DNA of 64,000 nucleotides from Marasmius tenuissimus (lineage: Eukaryota; Basidiomycota; Agaricomycetes; Agaricales; Marasmiaceae). A program made the translations under genes and the position numbers. Below the pieces are notes generated by a model. That model was not told the origin of the DNA, did not search any database, and was given only the letters and a program-made list of their open reading frames with translations. This document shows positions 52,575 to 63,788 of the stretch, in pieces (positions within the stretch are counted from its first letter, which is position 1; every line of letters starts with the position of its first letter). The stretch covers positions 3,410,001 to 3,474,000 of the forward strand of contig JAQOTA010000053.1 of NCBI GenBank assembly GCA_029532415.1. The letters run 5' to 3'.

Positions 52575-52929
52575 CCTAAGTTCCTCTCTGTACTTGAACA
52601 ATGCCCTGTACTGCACAATTACAATCTCAAAGGAAAACCTTGATGCGACACAATTAGTGATTGACCTTGAGGCTCCTGGCTGGCTTGTGAAGCAGGCCCG
52701 GCTCCGGAAAGCGGATGAGCTTTCCCGGGCTGTATTCTGTCACAAGGTCTCAATGCCACTAATCGTCTCCACTCTGACCGAAGCGTTGGCAGTTCCACAG
52801 AAGTTCTGGTGGTACCGCATTATGTTTGGGCTCCGCATGGAACACATAGTCAGCGGACTATTTAATCGGATGGTCTACAAGTTTGCACGACTAACGAAGG
52901 GCTTTCGCAACGTTTTGTTGCCCACTAAT
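52575..52929. other. Intergenic region between lactonase and GH95 genes
   Basis: The open frame that includes the GH95 start extends upstream to 52594, but those 112 codons lack family similarity and would bury the signal peptide. I treat it as leader and promoter. Confidence 0.5.
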
Positions 52930-55900
52930 ATGCATCAGTTGAAGCAAGCAGTTCTTGCAGCTTTCCAAGGATCCTTATTGGTTTTGGCTGCACCTCCTGG
53001 GTTTCCGGCATCAGGCAATGGACTGTGGTATACATCGCCCTCAGGCAATTGGTCCAAATCATATCTCCCTATTGGGAATGGCTACCTAGCAGGTATGTGA
53101 ATAGCATTTCTTTTTGAGAATTCATTCACTGATGCCACGGGTATCCCACTGGGGACTATCCTTCAGCCATGACTTCAGGGGGTTCCACTGTGGAGCTCAC
53201 GCAGCTGAACATCGAGACATTGTGGTCTGGAGGACCTTTCTCAGATCCTGTCAGTGCTCGAGCGTTGCCATGCGATCAGTCGCTGACCGTGAGACTGATG
53301 CTATTACAGACCTACAATGGAGGTAACAAGCGACCCGAGGAGGCAAACGCGACAGCGGACGCTCTCACAAAATACCAGCAAGCTGTGTTCTCGAGTCCTG
53401 ACGGCGAGACGAGCAGTGGGACCATTCTCTTCCCGGCGCGACTTTCCGTCTCTGACACTTCTCTCCAGGTCTATCCTCGCTCATGACAGATGCAGGGGCC
53501 TATGGTGAGGTTTGGAAACTATGCTCTCGATAAGTAGCTCACAAAATCTATGATGCACAGGTTCATATGCAGGTTCCGGGTACCTTATATCCACTTTACA
53601 GTCGAACGAGACGCAATCCAATTATTTTCGGTGGCTAGACCTCGATGAAGGCATTGCGAGAGCTACATGGAAGCACACGGACACAACCTTCACGCGGTAT
53701 CTCGTCTTCGTTCCCTCGCGTCTCTTAACAACTCACGCATACCGTCAGGGAAACCTTTTGCTCGTATCCTGCACAAGCATGTGTGCAGCATATCAAAACG
53801 GCCGGCGGGAATACCACACTCCCTAATGTTACCTACGCGTTCTCGTCCTATCAGCAGAGAGACCTTCCTACGTTCAACGTCACATGCGTGGATTCTCAAA
53901 CTCTCCAAGTCCGTGGCCGTATTGAGGGCTCGGTCGGGATGCTATATGAACTACTTGGCCGCGTGGATTCCTCAGGCGGATCTGTAGACTGCACCAGTTC
54001 ACCGGCTTTCGATGGCTCGTCTTCCCCGAATGCTACGATCGTTGTTTCTGAGTCAACAAACACCTCGATAACATGGGTAGGAGGAACAGAATATTCTCAG
54101 GATGCCGGGGACGCGTCCCATGAGTTTTCATTCCGCGGCTCCGACCCCCACAACGACCTGGTTAGGCTGATATCAAGAGTACCCTCCCAGTACGAAGAGC
54201 TATTGTTGGAGCATATACGAGACTTCAAAGCCATACTTTCGGACAAATTTTCACTTTCTCTAGGACAAACGCTTCAAATGGACATCCCCACCGATGAGAT
54301 AATGGCTCAGTACCAGCTAGATATTGGCAATCCGTACCTTGAATGGCTTACTTTCAACTATGGGAGATACCTACTTGCGACAAGCGCTCGAGGTGAGCTA
54401 CCCGCCAACTTGCAGGGGAAATGGGCGTCTGGAACTGGGAATCCATGGAGTGCCGACTATCGTAAGCCAACATCAGTCCTTCGCAACGCAGTCGTTAAAC
54501 AGGTCGAGTCCAGATGCCAATATCAATATTCAGATGAACTACTGGAGCGCAGAGATGAGTAATCTCGATGTTACAAAATCTTTGTTCGACTACTTAGAGG
54601 TACGACATCCCGCCAGACTCGGATGATCTTCTGCGTTAACATACTGTTCAGAAGAACTGGGTTCCCCGCGGTGAGGAGACCGCACATCTGATCTACAATA
54701 TCTCGCGTGGATGGGTTGTGCACAATGAAGTGAACACAATCTTTGGTTTTCTCCGTTGTTCTCACTCTGATATACACATCTAGATGAACGTTCGTGGCGA
54801 ACATCATATCCAGATTCGAACCATCCGAACTCACTCAACATCCAGATCTTTGGTCACACTGGGATGAAGCTTGGTGACGCAATGTGGGCGAACTATCCTG
54901 GTAGGCACGATCCCCCTCTCCTCAAATTTGATCTTACTCTCGCGCATTAGAGGCAAACGCGTGGATGGTGAAAGCCGTTGTATCTGAACTGGAAAGGATA
55001 TCTTCATCTCACGATATATCTCCGTATTCTAGATGATGCACGTCTGGGATCATTTCGATTACACCAACGATGTCGCATGGTGGAAGGCACAAGGTTGGCC
55101 CTTGCTCAAGGTATGCTCTACGGTCGAGGCCTCCACACATATGTTGCTCATATCCCAAAATATGGAAGGGCGCCGCCAGCTTCCATCTAGATAGACTGCT
55201 TCCTGACTTACATTTCAACGACTCTACCTTGGTTGTGAACCCATGCAACTCGCCTGAACAAGCTCCTATCACACTGGGTACGCCTCTGTTCATAGCTTCA
55301 CCCAAAGGCATCGATGCCGATCTTCTTGCAGGATGCGCTCACTCTCAACAACTCTTATGGGAGATGTTCAACGCGGTCGAAAAAGGCTTCGAAGCCTCCG
55401 GAGATCCAGATACCGCTTTTCTCGAAGGTAGTCATCTCCCTTCTCAGCTGTCGCTCAGTACTCATGGCACAGTCAGAGATTCGCGCCAAGCGGACTCAGA
55501 TGGACAAAGGCCTTCATATCGGCTCATGGGGACAATTCCAAGGTGGGTTTGCTCCATGGTTTGCCGCCACACTTGCCTCAAGCGTCAGAACCTTTGGTCA
55601 GAATGGAAAGTCGACAAAGACCGCACCAACGACACACACCGCCATCTCTCCCACCTCATAGGCCTCTACCCGGGCTACGCCATTAGCTCATACAACGAAA
55701 CTTCACAGGGAGGGGTGCCAGTCAATGGTAGTGAAGTTACCTACACCAAATCCGAGGTCCTAGATGCCGTTCGGACGAGTCTGATCCATAGAGGCGACGG
55801 AATAGGTCCAGACGCGGATGCTGGATGGGAAAAGATTTGGAGAGCCGCTGCCTGGGCTCAGCTTCAGGAGCCTGAGGAGTTCTACCACGAGTTGACTGTG

Positions 55901-56410
55901 AGCTTGGTCTTCGTCAATCTATACGTCCGCTCATTGAACTTACGCGGTACATAGTTCGCAATTTCCGAGAACCTTGGTCCCAACCTGTTCAGTCTTTATA
56001 ACCCGTTCGACCCCGACCCCATCTTCCAAATTGATGCCAACTTGGGACTCCCCGGTGCTGTACTGGTAAGTGCTATAGCTAACTCGCGAAGAGGAATTGA
56101 TATGAATGGTCGATGGCAGAACGCAATTATCCAAGCTCCAGATGTGAGCTCTCTGAGCGAGACCCTCAAAGTCTTCGTCTTGCCAGCCCTTCCGAGCCAA
56201 TGGAACACCGGGAAGATGAAAGGTGCTCGAATTCGCGGCGGGATCACAGTAGACATGGAATGGTCTGGTGGCAAACCAATCCGAATGGTGTACCGTGTGG
56301 ACGCGTCGCCCATTGCAACCTCGCGCCGCGTTGAGATCATTTACCAGTCCAGAACCGTTGGATCGTTCCTTACGACGCCCGGTTCTATCGCTGAAGTAAC
56401 CCAATTCTGA
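52930..56410 (+). CDS. Secreted GH95 alpha-fucosidase/galactosidase-like glycosidase
   Basis: Family GH95 enzymes remove alpha-1,2-fucose or alpha-L-galactose by inversion; the exact sugar is not decided here. Eighteen exons: 52930-53092, 53167-53249, 53310-53415, 53469-53504, 53561-53696, 53749-54461, 54514-54599, 54652-54729, 54784-54789, 54846-54900, 54951-54967, 55033-55110, 55169-55277, 55332-55427, 55459-55542, 55602-55897, 55955-56065 and 56120-56410, giving 847 residues. Seen: a signal peptide, [31 protein letters not shown], the central barrel with [30 protein letters not shown] and [13 protein letters not shown], then [18 protein letters not shown]. Exon 9 is a 6-base micro-exon. 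The intron at 55428-55458 would be only 31 bases, the weakest junction. Confidence 0.9.
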
Positions 56411-56666
56411 TCGATGTACCTATCTTCTTCGCTCCTACATAATCTACTTACATGGGTGTGGAATCAAACCCATGGTCGACTTGCTCTGGTTGAGTACAAA
56501 CCATGACGTCAGCGTCATTAGTCCTCGTCGCGTCGCTTGAGTTTACTTCTAAATAAAGGCAAATATGGAGCAAACATTAGCAGCGCGTCTGAAGTCCTCA
56601 ACGGTAATTATCAGTAACTTTCAACTATTCATCCCGAAACCGTCCGCTAGTAGCTTTCTTTTCGCA
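56411..56666. other. Intergenic region between GH95 and HMG-box genes
   Basis: GH95 3' end and promoter of the HMG-box gene, same strand. Nothing else was seen. Confidence 0.5.
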
Positions 56667-57725
56667 ATGTTTGCCTCGCTACGCCTCGGAGCCGTAGCTA
56701 GGCTTGCTCGCACACCAGTGTCCATGTCATTGTTGGGCGTGCGACCTCTCAGTACACCCGCTATCATACGACGGACATTCTTGACTTCTTCTCGCGTCAA
56801 CGAACCCACTACTTCGAAAGCGAGCGAAACAAAGGACAAGGCGACGAAGACTACAACAAAGAAGACGTCTGCAAAGAAACCGCCGCGAGAAAGAAAGCTG
56901 CTCCGAAGAAAGCCAAGAAGGCTGTCGCGACGAACAAACCTGGGAGACCTAAAGTCAAGAAGGCTGAACCCAAGCGTGCGTTTTTGGTTCTGAGTCTCGT
57001 TAGAAACGTGAATTGACGGTCGGTATGTCATCGTAGTCGACAAGGCGCTCCTCATACCTCCCAAACGACCGATCACTCCATACCTGGCCTGGCAGGTAGA
57101 GCAGAATCAAGCCCTGGGAAAGGCAAAGTCATTGGCCGAGGTCCACGAGCGCAGTCGCACTTTTAGCTCGCAATGGAAAGACGTCTCAGAGAGCGACAAA
57201 GACGTGAGTACGCGAGTCAATTAAGCACAAGCTGATACCTAACGTGCCGGCTATTCACCCAGAAATACAGCCAGCAATACACCGGGGAGTTACGCGAATG
57301 GACTCAACGTTATGCAGAATGGTATAATCGACTGACCCCCGAGCAACTCAAGGCCGTGAGGGCGATCTATAGGAAGAAGTCGGTCCGTCTTTCTAAGCCC
57401 GCTGGCCAGCCCACTCGTCCACCTGCACCTTTTCTCTCGTAAGAACTTCTTACACAACATAGGCTGACGCGTGCTGAACCTCGAATATAGCTTCTACACT
57501 GAATACAAGAAACAACGTCCCGAACTCACTGTGGTTGAGGCGTCTAAGCAGTCTGCCAAAGCATGGAACGAGCTGCCCCAGGCAACGAGAGAAGTGAGCA
57601 CTTCCGGCTATCCGTACCATTTCTCTAACGCAGTTCCTCTTTCTTAGGGCTACCAACAAAGATACTACGCAGCTAAAGAACAATATGTGAAGGACCTGGA
57701 GAACTACAAGCAGAGTTTCGCATGA
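56667..57725 (+). CDS. Mitochondrial HMG-box DNA-binding protein (Abf2-like), apparent frameshift
   Basis: Probably packages mitochondrial DNA like Abf2/TFAM. Five exons: 56667-56975, 57037-57203, 57263-57438, 57491-57593 and 57648-57725. An N-terminal presequence (MFASLRLGAVARLART, rich in Arg, no acids) suggests mitochondrial import. A Lys/Thr/Ala-rich linker is followed by two HMG boxes, starting PKRPITPYLAWQVEQNQ and PTRPPAPFLSFYTEYKKQRP. The frame slips by one base between 56877 and 56882 (AAACCG): upstream reads KKTSAKK and downstream reads TAARKKAAPKKAKKAV. With one base restored the protein would be 277 residues. No intron explains the slip. Confidence 0.83.
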
Positions 57726-57870
57726 GCTTTCGATGAGATTATCTTTTACCGTTCCCCATGGCCGTTGCCACCTTCGGATTTTTGGAGTGTTCACCTGGAT
57801 TCTTATTAGTATTGCGACCTTGGCTCTTCTCGAAGTGTACATACAACCCCTTAGTGGAAATGCGCATTTT

Positions 57871-58800
57871 TTATCCCATGTTCATCGTTACGTCTCCTTC
57901 CAGTGAGGTCGACGGTTCTACTTGAGGTGGAGACGAAGGGGGCTCACGACCAGTATCTACCAAATGACCCTCGACTTCATCCTCGTCGCTGTCTTCACCA
58001 CTCGCACTCTCAATTTCCACATCTCCATCACCTCGGCCGCTGTTCCCAGGCGCACCTGGGTGACCTCCGGAGGAAGCGACCCGAGGATCCCAATCCAATT
58101 CCTCTGGTTCCTCCATCTCGACAGCAACCCGTGCCTTCCATTCAAACTTGTCTCTCAACAAGGCGACGGCACGAATTGCTCGCTCTGCGCGACGATCGTG
58201 ATCCCCGCGTATTTCGGCGCATTCAGCCAGGACGTCTTCGTACTCCGGCTTCTTCTTCTTCTGAGCGAACGGGTGTATCTGAGAGGCTGAAGGTGGCGCT
58301 GCAGATCCGGATAAAACGCCGAGGGAACCTCTGCAGGCCATGTGTTCCGACAGTCTTCGGACGGTTTCGTTCTCCATGTTTAAGACATCGATAGTTTGTT
58401 GATTCCTCAAAAGAGGGATGATCTCTCCATCGAGCTGAGTATCCGGCATGGGTACTTGTGGGTGCAAGGCAATCTTCTCGTATGGACTCGTTTCATGGCC
58501 TCCGCTCGTGCTTTTCCCAGCCGTAGCTGTCGTAGTCTGTTGTTGCTGCTGACTGGGAAGCACGGCAGACAGAGACGTTGAAAAGTTGTGGGTTTGACTG
58601 AGTAGGACGTTGTATTTGGAGAGGAGATCGGGCCATGCGCTCATCATCACATGGTGAACGTCAATGGTTCGCTGTAACGACTGGATGCTCTCAATAATCT
58701 GGTTTGCTTTGAACTTTAGAGATTCGAGCTGAGCAATAGGCAGGCTAGTGGGATCGAAAGGAAGGAGAAGCTGTTGTTCTGGGGCTGGAGCCGTCTGCAT
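57871..58800 (-). CDS. MED8: Mediator complex subunit 8
   Basis: MED8 is a head-module subunit of Mediator; with MED18/MED20 it links Mediator to RNA polymerase II. A single exon of 309 residues. Family features: the N-terminal helical region LPIAQLESLKFKANQIIESI, then RTIDVHHVMMSAWPDLLSKY and NVLLSQTHNFSTSLSAVLPS. A Gln run is followed by LHPQVPMPDTQLDGEIIPLL, a strongly conserved MED8 block. The C-terminal third is acidic and Pro/Ser-rich. The open frame extends upstream to 58977, but the ATG at 58800 fits the family start. It converges with the HMG-box gene (145 bases between stops). Confidence 0.92.
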   Translation of the reverse strand: MQTAPAPEQQLLLPFDPTSLPIAQLESLKFKANQIIESIQSLQRTIDVHHVMMSAWPDLLSKYNVLLSQTHNFSTSLSAVLPSQQQQQTTTATAGKSTSGGHETSPYEKIALHPQVPMPDTQLDGEIIPLLRNQQTIDVLNMENETVRRLSEHMACRGSLGVLSGSAAPPSASQIHPFAQKKKKPEYEDVLAECAEIRGDHDRRAERAIRAVALLRDKFEWKARVAVEMEEPEELDWDPRVASSGGHPGAPGNSGRGDGDVEIESASGEDSDEDEVEGHLVDTGREPPSSPPQVEPSTSLEGDVTMNMG

Positions 58801-59411
58801 TGTTGTCGTAGCGGAAGAGAAGGGGAGGAAAGATTGAATGAATGTTATGGAGTCTGACAAGGTCAAAATGTTGACATGCTGACCGTGACGCGACGCGTGG
58901 CTGCTCGAAATTTTCTCATGCCCGTACTTTACACCCAAACCGTCATTCAAGGGGACACAAAACGATATGAGAAACATGAATCCTTCTCCGCTATGCTCCT
59001 GGAATATGTCCAGAAGATGTTAGCCTCAAGACCAGCCATAGGCTTTCTTTTTACCCCTTTTTCTGACATTTTCACTCTCATGCTGGGCTGGAGCCAGAAG
59101 TACCCGTTCAATCCGACATGGCAAGGACATTGCTACAGAAGAAGGCCGGTGCTCGCTTTCGAGGAGCTGTCAATGTTATTGAAGGTGATTGACAGTCTCG
59201 CTCTTCTCTCGGAGGCCTTTCGTCGGAGGTCTCCACCTCACAGACGCGTCACGGTTAGACGCGACGGATAGCCACGTCCGAAAATGGAATCCTCGATCGA
59301 CCCAATCCCCCGCTGATATAAAGCGCGAGGTTCAGTCCCAATCCTTCCTCAGTGCTCTTGTTTCTTTACCTCCACCATCACCGACCAAGGCCACTCTCAT
59401 TTTCGTTCGCG
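58801..59411. promoter_or_regulatory. Divergent upstream region of MED8 and the repeat-protein gene
   Basis: 611 bases between two divergent starts. A TATAAA-like run (GATATAAAGCG) lies at about 59314-59324, 88 bases before the repeat-protein ATG. No open frame with family features is present. Confidence 0.5.
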
Positions 59412-62400
59412 ATGAGGCTGCCATTTGGCCTCATATCCACGTTCCTTCTACTTTCTTCTCTCTCTTTCCTTCCATCCGTCTTCGCTACCCGTCGTCGCCA
59501 CTCAAAAGACCCGAAGGACGCCATTATTGCCTCTCGCCAATGGCGTCCTCAACCGGTGGCTCGCGCTTTGCTAGACGTTTGCGTCAACCTCAACGTCGTC
59601 CTTCCTCCTGGTTTCAAACAACTCCTCACTGGTAACATCGACCTCTGCTTGTGTCTCAAGGTTGGCTCGCCGCCCCGCTATTCTCACTCTTTACTATGCT
59701 GACGAGGCGCCCTCCAGGATCTTGATATCTTCCTCGATGCGAAGGTTAAGGATCTCGGCGTTCTGGGTGGCTTGCTCGATGTGCCTTTTTTGAGGATCCT
59801 TCTCAAAGACCTGGTCCGTCTACCTTGCTCTTCTTCTCCATCCTGCTCTGACACTCGGCGTTGGCCTATAGTTCCGTCAGTCCGGAAAGGACTGCAGCCT
59901 CCCTGATCACGCCCACTTTGTATGCACGAACTCAGATCCTTGCCACTTCGATTGCGATGAAGGGTTCACTCGTGTTGGAAACCAATGCGTTTGTTCACCT
60001 CCCAAAAAGTTGTGCCAAGGTCAATGCGTCTCCTCGCCCAACGTGAGTGGCCGTTTTTGACGCATATATGCGGTTATCTGATTCGTATTCATAGGCTTGC
60101 GATCCTTCTGCTGTACCTCGCTCACTTCGCTCACGCCGTAACGAGATTACGACCCTCAAGCAAGCTCAGAAGTACTGCGGCGGCAAAAGTGTTTGTGGTC
60201 TACCATCGGGTCAAGGATTCGAGTGCGTTGATACCGAGAATGCGGTCGACAGCTGTAAGCATCCTCTACATCTTTCTCACAGGGCGTGTCTGATGAGTAC
60301 TGATTTGCAGGTGGCGGTTGTGTCTATCCTAACCCATGGGCTACCGCGACTTCTGGAAGAGACTGTGCCACGCCGCATGCGCTCAAAGCTGCCTGCAGAC
60401 AAAGCCAATGCGTTGTTGACCTCTGTCAGGACGGTTTCGCCCCCAATGACGCGCGGGATGCTTGTGTTGCTATTCACCGCAAACGACTCGTTCCTGCTTC
60501 TCATAAACTGCTCAGACTTGAATCTCTCGATAATCCCGAATTCGGTGCATCTGACCTCAACGTTCGACGCTCATCATTGTGTCCTCCCCCCTCGCCCACT
60601 ATACCCGCATCTTCTCCTACGACCCAAGGCGGACTGCTCGATCTCATAGTCGACCTCTCTACCCTTGGAAAGAACATCGGTAGCCTTGGTGATCTGTTGA
60701 GCGACAAGTGCAACTGCCACGACTCTCCTTCTCACCCATCTCCTCACGACCCTGCACCAATGCTGAAGTCAGTCGTCACACTTTCGCTCAAGGTCGATGC
60801 CAAGCTTGGAGACCTCTCAAAGGATCCCGCCAACATCGAATCCATCGTCGTTCTCCTTGGCCAGCTTCTCAACGCTTCCGACAAGTGTCTGGCATTGCCG
60901 GAGCTACAGGGCGAGCTCAAAGACATCATTGGGCAGCTGAATGATATCGTCGGTGGACTATTGAAGGGACTTCATCTGCTGCCCAGCGGCGTCAAGCAGT
61001 GTGGCTGCAAAGGCGGTCTGGTCTCGAGTTTGAAAGGTGGACTGGCTTTGAAGCGAGGGTTTGCGTTCCGCAGAGGCGTTGCATGTACAGATCTTCATAA
61101 GAGAGACCCTGGTACTATTGTCGACTCCCGAGGGCTCGGCGATCTCGTTAAGGGACTCGGACTCGGAGATCTCGGCAAGAGCCTCGGACTCGAAAGTCCA
61201 GTCGGCAGCGTCTCCACCACCACCAACGGACCTTCCGATGGTTCTTCTTGTGGGCCTTGCACTGGCCCGGATGGGCAGCCAGACCCTACTGCTCCGGTCG
61301 ACGTCGACCTCACATGTCTGCTCGGCCTAGGGATTGACGGAGACGTAGTTACCGACCTCGGACCGGGCCTCAACAAGCCTTTAAATGAGTTGCTGCATTC
61401 ACTCTTCGGTGATGGCGTACATCCCTCGAACGTCATTCATCCCTGCTTGAAATGCAGTGGCGGCGGTGGCAGTGATTCCACCCCGACGAAACCATCTTCG
61501 GGCCCTTCCAAAACCACGCCGGCCACCGGTAGCACCCCAGTTGTCCCAACGTCCAAGCCTTCCGGGTCTCCAGGTGGTGACTCAGGGTCTTCCGGGCCTT
61601 GCACAGATGCCAACGGTCAACCAGATAATACCGCCCCAGTCGACGTCGACCTCACATGTCTGCTTGGGGTGCCAGGTATTGACGGAGACATGGTTGCCAA
61701 CCTCGGACCGGGCCTCAACATGCCTTTGAATCAGTTGCTGCACAATCTCCTCGGCGATGGTGTGCATCCCTCGAACATCATCCACCCATGCTTGAAATGC
61801 AGCGGTGGCAATGGTGGCAGTGGTAGCTCAACTCCGATTCGCGGCCCATCCCAAGCTTCAACTACTACTGGCAATCCCACAACCCCCTCGTCGACACCTT
61901 CTGGTGGCTCATCGGGCTCGCCTGGACCTTGTAAAGGCTCTGATGGTCAACCTGACCTCACTGCTCCTGTTGACGTCGACCTCACATGTCTGCTCGGTCT
62001 GGGGATTGACGGAGACGTAGTTGCCGACCTCGGACCGGGCCTCAACAAGCCTTTGAACGAGTTGCTACATTCACTCTTCGGCGATGGTGTCCATCCCTCG
62101 AATGTCATCCATCCGTGCTTGAAATGCACCGGTGGTAATGGTGGCGGTGGTGATTCTGGTTCTGGCTCTGGCACGGGTTCTGGTTCCGAGGCAACCAAGA
62201 CCACTTCGGATTTCACATCTTCACCCTCGTCTCCTGCTGGGCACACCCCTACAGGGATTTCTGTGAGCACCCCTCCTCCACCCTCGCGACCGACAGGTTC
62301 AACCGGGGGAAGTTCTGGATCGGGAGCTAGTTCCAACACTGCCATCCCCACATCTTCAGCTCCTACCCCTCACTCATCGACGTCCGTGGTCGTTACGACT

Positions 62401-63788
62401 AGAAGCTCTGCTCCGTCGTCATCTCCGACAGTAGGGACAGGGACGGGGGGTTCCTCTGGACCAGGCTCCGGTAAGCGCTTTCGATTGAACTGAACGAGAG
62501 CGGTCATCTGAATGCTATAACAGGACCTTGTGTGGATTCAAATGGCCAACCTGACCCCACTGCTCCTGTTGACGTCGACCTTACATGCTTGCTCGGTATT
62601 CCAGGTATTAACGGAGATGTGGTTGCCGACCTAAAAGGACTCAACGTGCCTTTGAACGAGTTGCTGCATTCACTCTTCGGCGATGGTGTGCATCCCTCCA
62701 ACATCATTCACCCGTGCTTGAAATGCAGCGGTGGTGGTGGCAGTGGTAGCTCTACTCCAACTCGTGACCCATCCCAAGGTTCAACTGCCGGCAATCCCAC
62801 GACTCCCTCGTCGACACCCTCTGGTGGCTCGGGTTCACCTGGACCTTGTAAGGGCTCTAATGGACAACCTGACCCCACTGCTCCTGTCGACGTCGACATT
62901 ACATGTCTTCTCGGTATCCCAGGTATTGACGGAGATGTAATTGCCAACCTTGGGTCCCTGAACATGCCTTTGAACCAGCTGCTGCATCAACTCCTCGGCG
63001 ATGGTGTGCATCCCTCAAATATCATCCATCCGTGCTTGAAATGCAGCGGTGGCGGTGGCTCTGGGTCAGGATCGGGCCCTTCAACGACTTCGCCTACAGG
63101 CTCGTCGCCCACCTCTGGATGCAGTGAGGATGGAGCACCGGCCACTGCGACCCCTGTAACTCCTCCGAATACAGACGGCCCGAAGAGTGGCAATGGGACC
63201 CCCTGCCAAAAGTGTGGTCAGGGCTCAGGAGATTCAACTAATGCAGTTGTCGTCGACTTGAATCCTATCGGCATCGATGCCGTTGTGACTGTGGACGTGG
63301 GACCCTCACTCAACAAGCTCCTCAACGGTCTATTGGATCCCTTGCTCAAACCCATAGTGCACGCTGCTCCTTCCCGTCACTCTGGATCCCGTCCCTCTCC
63401 CGTAGACGACCTCAAGGCTGATCTGAAAGCCGCTGTTAATTTCGGTACGGCCATCTCGCGTACAGCGAAGACGTTGTTTAGTTCTTGCGGCTGCACGAGC
63501 GAGCCTAACTCACCCGTCCTTCTCACTGTCGCCGTGAGCGCGAAATTGAAGACGTCGATTGACGACCTGCAGAAGAACCCCACAGTCAAAACAGCTACGG
63601 CGGCGCTGGATGCAGCAAAAGCTGTTCTTGGGGCTGCCCAGAGTTGCGAAGCTTTGCCAGGGTTGGGTGCGCAGGTCATCGCGTTGATCCGCTCTCTGGA
63701 GAAAGACTGCCAGGGGCTGATTCCCAAGTTGGAATCCCTCGTCAGTGGGCTGCAGACGTGTGGATGTGGCAAGGAGCTCAGGCTGTAA
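59412..63788 (+). CDS. Secreted cysteine-rich protein with tandem ~70-residue repeats
   Basis: No known family as a whole. Six exons: 59412-59660, 59718-59813, 59872-60042, 60095-60254, 60311-62470 and 62524-63788, giving 1366 residues. A signal peptide (LPFGLISTFLLLSSLSFLPS) is followed by a Cys-rich region with EGF-like spacing (DPCHFDCDEGFTRVGNQCVC, CQGQCVSS; then CGLPSGQGFECVDT). A leucine-rich helical block with CGC motifs comes next. Then five close repeats appear, each with the core TAPVDVDLTCLLG, GIDGDVV, PLNELLHSLFGDGVHPSN and IHPCLKC, separated by Ser/Thr/Gly/Pro linkers. A sixth, diverged copy (PCQKCGQG, GIDAVVTVDVGPSLNKLLNG) precedes a C-terminal block like the pre-repeat one, ending QTCGCGKELRL. 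The linkers are likely O-glycosylated. A wall or extracellular structural or adhesive role is inference. Confidence 0.85.
61252..63360 (+). repeat. Coding tandem repeat array, five copies plus one diverged
   Basis: Approximate copies: 61252-61458, 61588-61806, 61918-62136, 62524-62735, 62838-63054, and a diverged one at 63198-63360. Copies are closely similar at DNA level; blocks such as GACGTCGACCTCACATGTCT recur nearly unchanged in copies 1-3. Copy 4 lacks two residues (DLKGLN in place of DLGPGLN). Exon 6 begins precisely at the start of copy 4, so the intron sits between repeat units. The array probably grew by unequal exchange. Confidence 0.85.

Noticed and set aside
52594..52929. N-terminal extension of the GH95 frame by 112 codons
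   Set aside because: It has no similarity to GH95 proteins and would place the clear signal peptide in the interior of the protein.
53667..53830. An apparent frameshift in the GH95 gene
   Set aside because: A normal 52-base intron (53697-53748, GTATCT to CGTCAG) restores the family sequence, so the gene is intact there.
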